25,351 nucleotides of DNA from CAZOHG01 sp964579725 (GTDB lineage: Bacteria > Zhuqueibacterota > JdFR-76 > BMS3Abin05). Below the pieces are notes generated by a model, which searched no databases, was not told where the DNA came from, and saw only the letters and a program-made list of their open reading frames with translations. Location: contig CAZOHG010000051.1 of the NCBI GenBank assembly GCA_964579725.1, forward strand, positions 1 through 25,351, given 5' to 3'. Positions 22,410 through 25,351 of the stretch are shown here, piece after piece (the first letter of the stretch is position 1; every line of letters begins with the position of its first letter). The translations under genes were made by a program, and so were the position numbers.

Positions 22410-23666
22410 TCATGTTTTCGGTTTTAAAATGGTTTCTACCATTCGCTCTTCACTAAAAAACTCCTCCGTAACCGACAAAATCTGCTCCAAGGTTACCTTC
22501 TCAATGTCGTGAATGACGTCATCTAACGTATTAAATTTATTTAAATAAATTTCCATTTTAGCCAATCGGCTCATTCGATTCGATGTAGATTCCAATCCGA
22601 GAAGCAAATTTCCCTTTAGCTCGGATTTCTTTTTTTCCAGCTCAGTGGGATTCATCTTCTTCCGACGCAAATCCTGAAACGTGCTGTGAATCAGCTTTAG
22701 GGCAGCGTCGATTTTCGAATCGTCTGTACCAATGTACACACCAAAAACACCCGTGTCAAGATAAAAATCGGCAAAGGAAAAAACGGAATAGGCCAGCGCG
22801 TATTGTTCCCGAAGTAATTGAAAAAGACGAGAACTCATTCCGCTTCCCAGAATTGTGTGCAAAAGCAACAAGGCATGCCGTTTAGGGTGATTGTAGGGAA
22901 TGACCGGGCAGCCCAGGCAAATATGGGTTTGTTGCGCAGTGCTTTCCCAGAAATACCGCCCCGCCCTTAGTTCCGGCAGATTCCCCAAATGCCGCTGGCT
23001 TTGACCGGACAAATGGGAGAAATATTTATCCGCCAACTCAACGATTTGCTCGTGTTCCACATTACCAGCTGCGGCAAGAACAATCCGATTGGGTGTGTAG
23101 TGATTTTGAAGAAAATTGAGCAAATCTTGCCGTGTCAGTTTAGCAACGATTTCCTTTTTCCCAAGGGTGGACAGACTCAAGGGGTGCGGACGAAACAAGT
23201 CCTGAAAAAAATACTCAAAAATGAGGTCGTCCGGAGTGTCCTCCATATCCCGGATTTCCTCAATAACGACATTCTTTTCCTTTTCAATTTCAGCCCGATC
23301 GAAAAGCGGGTGCAGAATCAAATCCGAAAGGACGTCCAGGGCAATGCCGACGTGTTCATCCAACACGTGGGCATAAAATGAGGTCAATTCTTTGCTGGTA
23401 AACGCATTGAGGTTTCCACCGAGGGACTCTAACGCGTCAGCAATTTCAAAGGCATTGCGATTTTCTGTTCCCTTGAAAACCATGTGTTCCAGAAAGTGCG
23501 CAATGCCGTTTTGCTCGGGTAATTCGTCGCGGGTCCCGGCTTCAATCCACAAGCCGATCGAAACGGAGCGTACGTAAGGGATTTTTTCCGTTACAATGCG
23601 CAATCCGTTTGAAAGAACCGTTTTTTGGTAGAGTGAACTTTCGTTCACATTTTGATTGGATGCCAA
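22410..23666 (-). CDS. M16 family zinc metalloprotease (mitochondrial processing peptidase-like)
   Basis: The 418-residue protein is a one-unit M16B peptidase related to the processing-peptidase beta subunit and to bacterial PqqL/YmxG-type enzymes commonly encoded next to pnp. It has the inverted zinc motif HFLEH (in GIAHFLEHMVFKGT) and the distal glutamate in EKEKNVVIEEIRD. A second, degenerate M16 domain follows, with GLGCPVIPYNHPKRHALLLLHTILGSGMSSRLFQLLRE-type sequence. The active site looks intact. The start is uncertain: the longest form begins with TTG (23664-23666) five bases after the pnp stop, and GTG at 23648 is another option; neither has a clear Shine-Dalgarno. It is probably translated by coupling to pnp. 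Substrate unknown. Confidence 0.88.
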   Translation of the reverse strand: MASNQNVNESSLYQKTVLSNGLRIVTEKIPYVRSVSIGLWIEAGTRDELPEQNGIAHFLEHMVFKGTENRNAFEIADALESLGGNLNAFTSKELTSFYAHVLDEHVGIALDVLSDLILHPLFDRAEIEKEKNVVIEEIRDMEDTPDDLIFEYFFQDLFRPHPLSLSTLGKKEIVAKLTRQDLLNFLQNHYTPNRIVLAAAGNVEHEQIVELADKYFSHLSGQSQRHLGNLPELRAGRYFWESTAQQTHICLGCPVIPYNHPKRHALLLLHTILGSGMSSRLFQLLREQYALAYSVFSFADFYLDTGVFGVYIGTDDSKIDAALKLIHSTFQDLRRKKMNPTELEKKKSELKGNLLLGLESTSNRMSRLAKMEIYLNKFNTLDDVIHDIEKVTLEQILSVTEEFFSEERMVETILKPKT

Positions 23667-23671
23667 GGGAA

Positions 23672-25351
23672 TTAGCGTCTTCGATTATTTCGGTTGCGAT
23701 CCTCACCTCTTCCGTCGCGGCGTCCTCTGCCGTGGCTGCTGCTGCTCCGATCCCGGGGCGGGGGCTCAACGTAACCCTCCGGTTTTTCCAACAAAGCCTT
23801 TCGACTCAATTCCAACTTTCCGTCACGTTCCACTTTCAGAAGTTTTACTTCAACTTCATCACCCACGTGCAGGATGTCTTCAACTTTGTTCACGCGGTGG
23901 TACTCCAATTCTGAAATGTGAAGCAGCCCCTCTTTACCTGGAAGAATTTCGACAAAAGCACCGAAATTCATAATTTTCTTGACTTTTCCTCGGTACACCT
24001 TTCCTTCTTCCGGTACGGCGGAATAGGCCTCAACAATTCGCTTGGCTTCTTCAGCCGCCTCGACATCCGGAGAGGCAATGGTCACGGTACCGTCGTCTTC
24101 GATATCGATAGTCGCGCCGGTTTTGTCAATGATTTCGCGAATATTTTTGCCGCCGGGGCCGATAATGGCTCCGATGGTGTCCACCGGCACCTGAACGGAC
24201 ATGATCCGCGGAGCGTATTGGGAAATGTCCGACCTGGGTTTGTCAATGGTTTGGTTCATGATTTCGAGAATTTTCAGACGCGCCTCTCGAGCCTGTTGAA
24301 GAGCTTGACGCATAATCTCGAAGGAAATCCCCGTAATTTTAATGTCCATTTGAAAGGCCGTAATTCCATCGGCGGTACCGGCTACTTTGAAATCCATGTC
24401 GCCCATGTGATCTTCGTCGCCTAAAATGTCGGTTAGAATGGCTACATTCTCTCCTTCCTTAATGAGTCCCATGGCAATTCCCGCGACGGCGTCTTTAACG
24501 GGCACACCGGCATCCATGAGTGACAGCGACCCCGCGCACACGGTAGCCATGGAAGAAGAACCGTTGGATTCCAAAATATCGGAAACAATCCGAATTGTGT
24601 ACGGAAATTCCGAATCATCCGGAATAACGGGTTTTAGAGCCCGTTCGGCCAACTGGCCGTGTCCAATTTCCCGACGGCCGGGGCCACGCATGGGTTTGAC
24701 CTCGCCTACCGAAAAGGGCGGAAAATTGTAATGGAGCATATAGCGCTTCCAGGAACCGCCTTCCAGACCCTCGATTTTCTGTTCGTCCATTTTGGTGCCC
24801 AATGTGGCTGCCGAAAGGCTCTGGGTTTGGCCGCGCGTGAACAAAGCAGACCCGTGCGCCCGTGGCAGAACTCCGATTTCACATGTAATCGGTCGAATTT
24901 CCGTCAGGGAACGCCCATCCAAGCGGTGTCCCTTCTCCAAAATATTGCGGCGCATTTTTGCCTTTTCAATTTCTCCCACCACCGAGGCGATCATTCCCTT
25001 TGCGTCGGGGAATTCCTCCTCCAGGGCTTCTGCAATAGACGTGACCAATTCTTTCAATGCCGTGCTGCGTTTTTTCTTGTCCGCGATATTGACGATCTCT
25101 TCCATTCGCTCGTCAGCGCGTTTTTGAACCTCTTCTTTCAATTCGGCCGGAATCTCCACCGGTTCGTAGACTCGTTTGGGCTTCCCCACCTCTGCTACGA
25201 GCTCTTCTTGAAGTTGCACGATTTTTCTGATCTCATTGTGCCCAAATTCCAGTGCATTCACCATATCATCTTCGCTGATTTCTTTAGACCAGCCTTCGAC
25301 CATGGCAACGGAATCCGCGGAACCGGCAATGACTACGTCCATATCGCTTTC
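23672..25351 (-). CDS. pnp: Polyribonucleotide nucleotidyltransferase (partial, 5' end outside window)
   Basis: PNPase degrades RNA 3'-to-5' by phosphorolysis and can also add tails; it is a trimeric ring and part of RNA-decay complexes. About 559 residues are visible, starting inside the first RNase PH domain (MDVVIAGSADSVAMVEG). The alpha-helical linker and the catalytic second RNase PH domain follow, with TRGQTQSLSAATLG, FPPFSVGEVKPMRGPGRREIGHG and SNGSSSMATVCAGSLSLMDAGV. Next come a KH domain (IGAIIGPGGKNIREII) and an S1 domain (GKVYRGKVKKIMNFGAFVEILPGKEGLLHISEL). The chain ends in an unusually Arg/Gly/Ser-rich tail. Roughly the first 150-180 residues lie beyond the right edge. Confidence 0.96.
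   Translation of the reverse strand, partial: ESDMDVVIAGSADSVAMVEGWSKEISEDDMVNALEFGHNEIRKIVQLQEELVAEVGKPKRVYEPVEIPAELKEEVQKRADERMEEIVNIADKKKRSTALKELVTSIAEALEEEFPDAKGMIASVVGEIEKAKMRRNILEKGHRLDGRSLTEIRPITCEIGVLPRAHGSALFTRGQTQSLSAATLGTKMDEQKIEGLEGGSWKRYMLHYNFPPFSVGEVKPMRGPGRREIGHGQLAERALKPVIPDDSEFPYTIRIVSDILESNGSSSMATVCAGSLSLMDAGVPVKDAVAGIAMGLIKEGENVAILTDILGDEDHMGDMDFKVAGTADGITAFQMDIKITGISFEIMRQALQQAREARLKILEIMNQTIDKPRSDISQYAPRIMSVQVPVDTIGAIIGPGGKNIREIIDKTGATIDIEDDGTVTIASPDVEAAEEAKRIVEAYSAVPEEGKVYRGKVKKIMNFGAFVEILPGKEGLLHISELEYHRVNKVEDILHVGDEVEVKLLKVERDGKLELSRKALLEKPEGYVEPPPRDRSSSSHGRGRRDGRGEDRNRNNRRR

Overview
The window is ordinary bacterial chromosome from a Gram-negative organism, about half GC. 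It has clear Shine-Dalgarno sites, frequent GTG starts, two lipoproteins with outer-membrane or periplasmic roles, a TonB-dependent receptor, and a secreted beta-propeller protein with a YPNPF...WDGR C-terminal domain. That combination suggests a lineage of the wider Fibrobacterota-Chlorobiota-Bacteroidota group, such as Calditrichota or candidate phylum KSB1. This placement is inference from gene content only. I see no tRNA or rRNA gene, CRISPR array, transposase or phage gene.

Left part, plus strand (1-4348): the likely tail of an upstream gene, a PBP4-type D-Ala-D-Ala carboxypeptidase lipoprotein (dacB), a DUF3842 protein, and a TonB-dependent receptor. All genes after that are on the minus strand and are listed here in transcription order within each group.

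Redox and regulatory block, minus strand (10609 down to 4373): a MerR regulator with a seven-cysteine CW-type tail sits 20 bp ahead of an octaheme c-type cytochrome lipoprotein, and this pair ends at a strong terminator. A second unit encodes a DUF6132 small membrane protein, a DUF2892 membrane protein and a 2[4Fe-4S] ferredoxin, followed by another hairpin. Then come an MTH1187-type thiamine-binding protein, a SAM methyltransferase and a double-PAS sigma-54 activator. These last three genes overlap one another and end at a hairpin shared with the converging TonB receptor gene.

A gene-poor gap of 411 bp (10610-11020) separates this block from a long co-directional run (20500 down to 11021). 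The run starts with an FMN riboswitch and an intrinsic terminator, followed by ribD, ribE, ribBA and ribH (the full riboflavin pathway except the phosphatase). It continues with the beta-propeller protein, coupled to ribH, then recN and murA. 

Right part, minus strand (25351 down to 20491): the 3' two-thirds or more of pnp (5' end outside the window), an M16 zinc protease, alanine dehydrogenase, and a NodB-type polysaccharide deacetylase overlapping the end of ald.

The least ordinary content is the MerR-CW/octaheme cytochrome pair and the neighbouring DUF6132/ferredoxin unit with its repeated GGTCAAAAT boxes. The riboflavin, murA, recN, pnp and ald genes are standard housekeeping genes.
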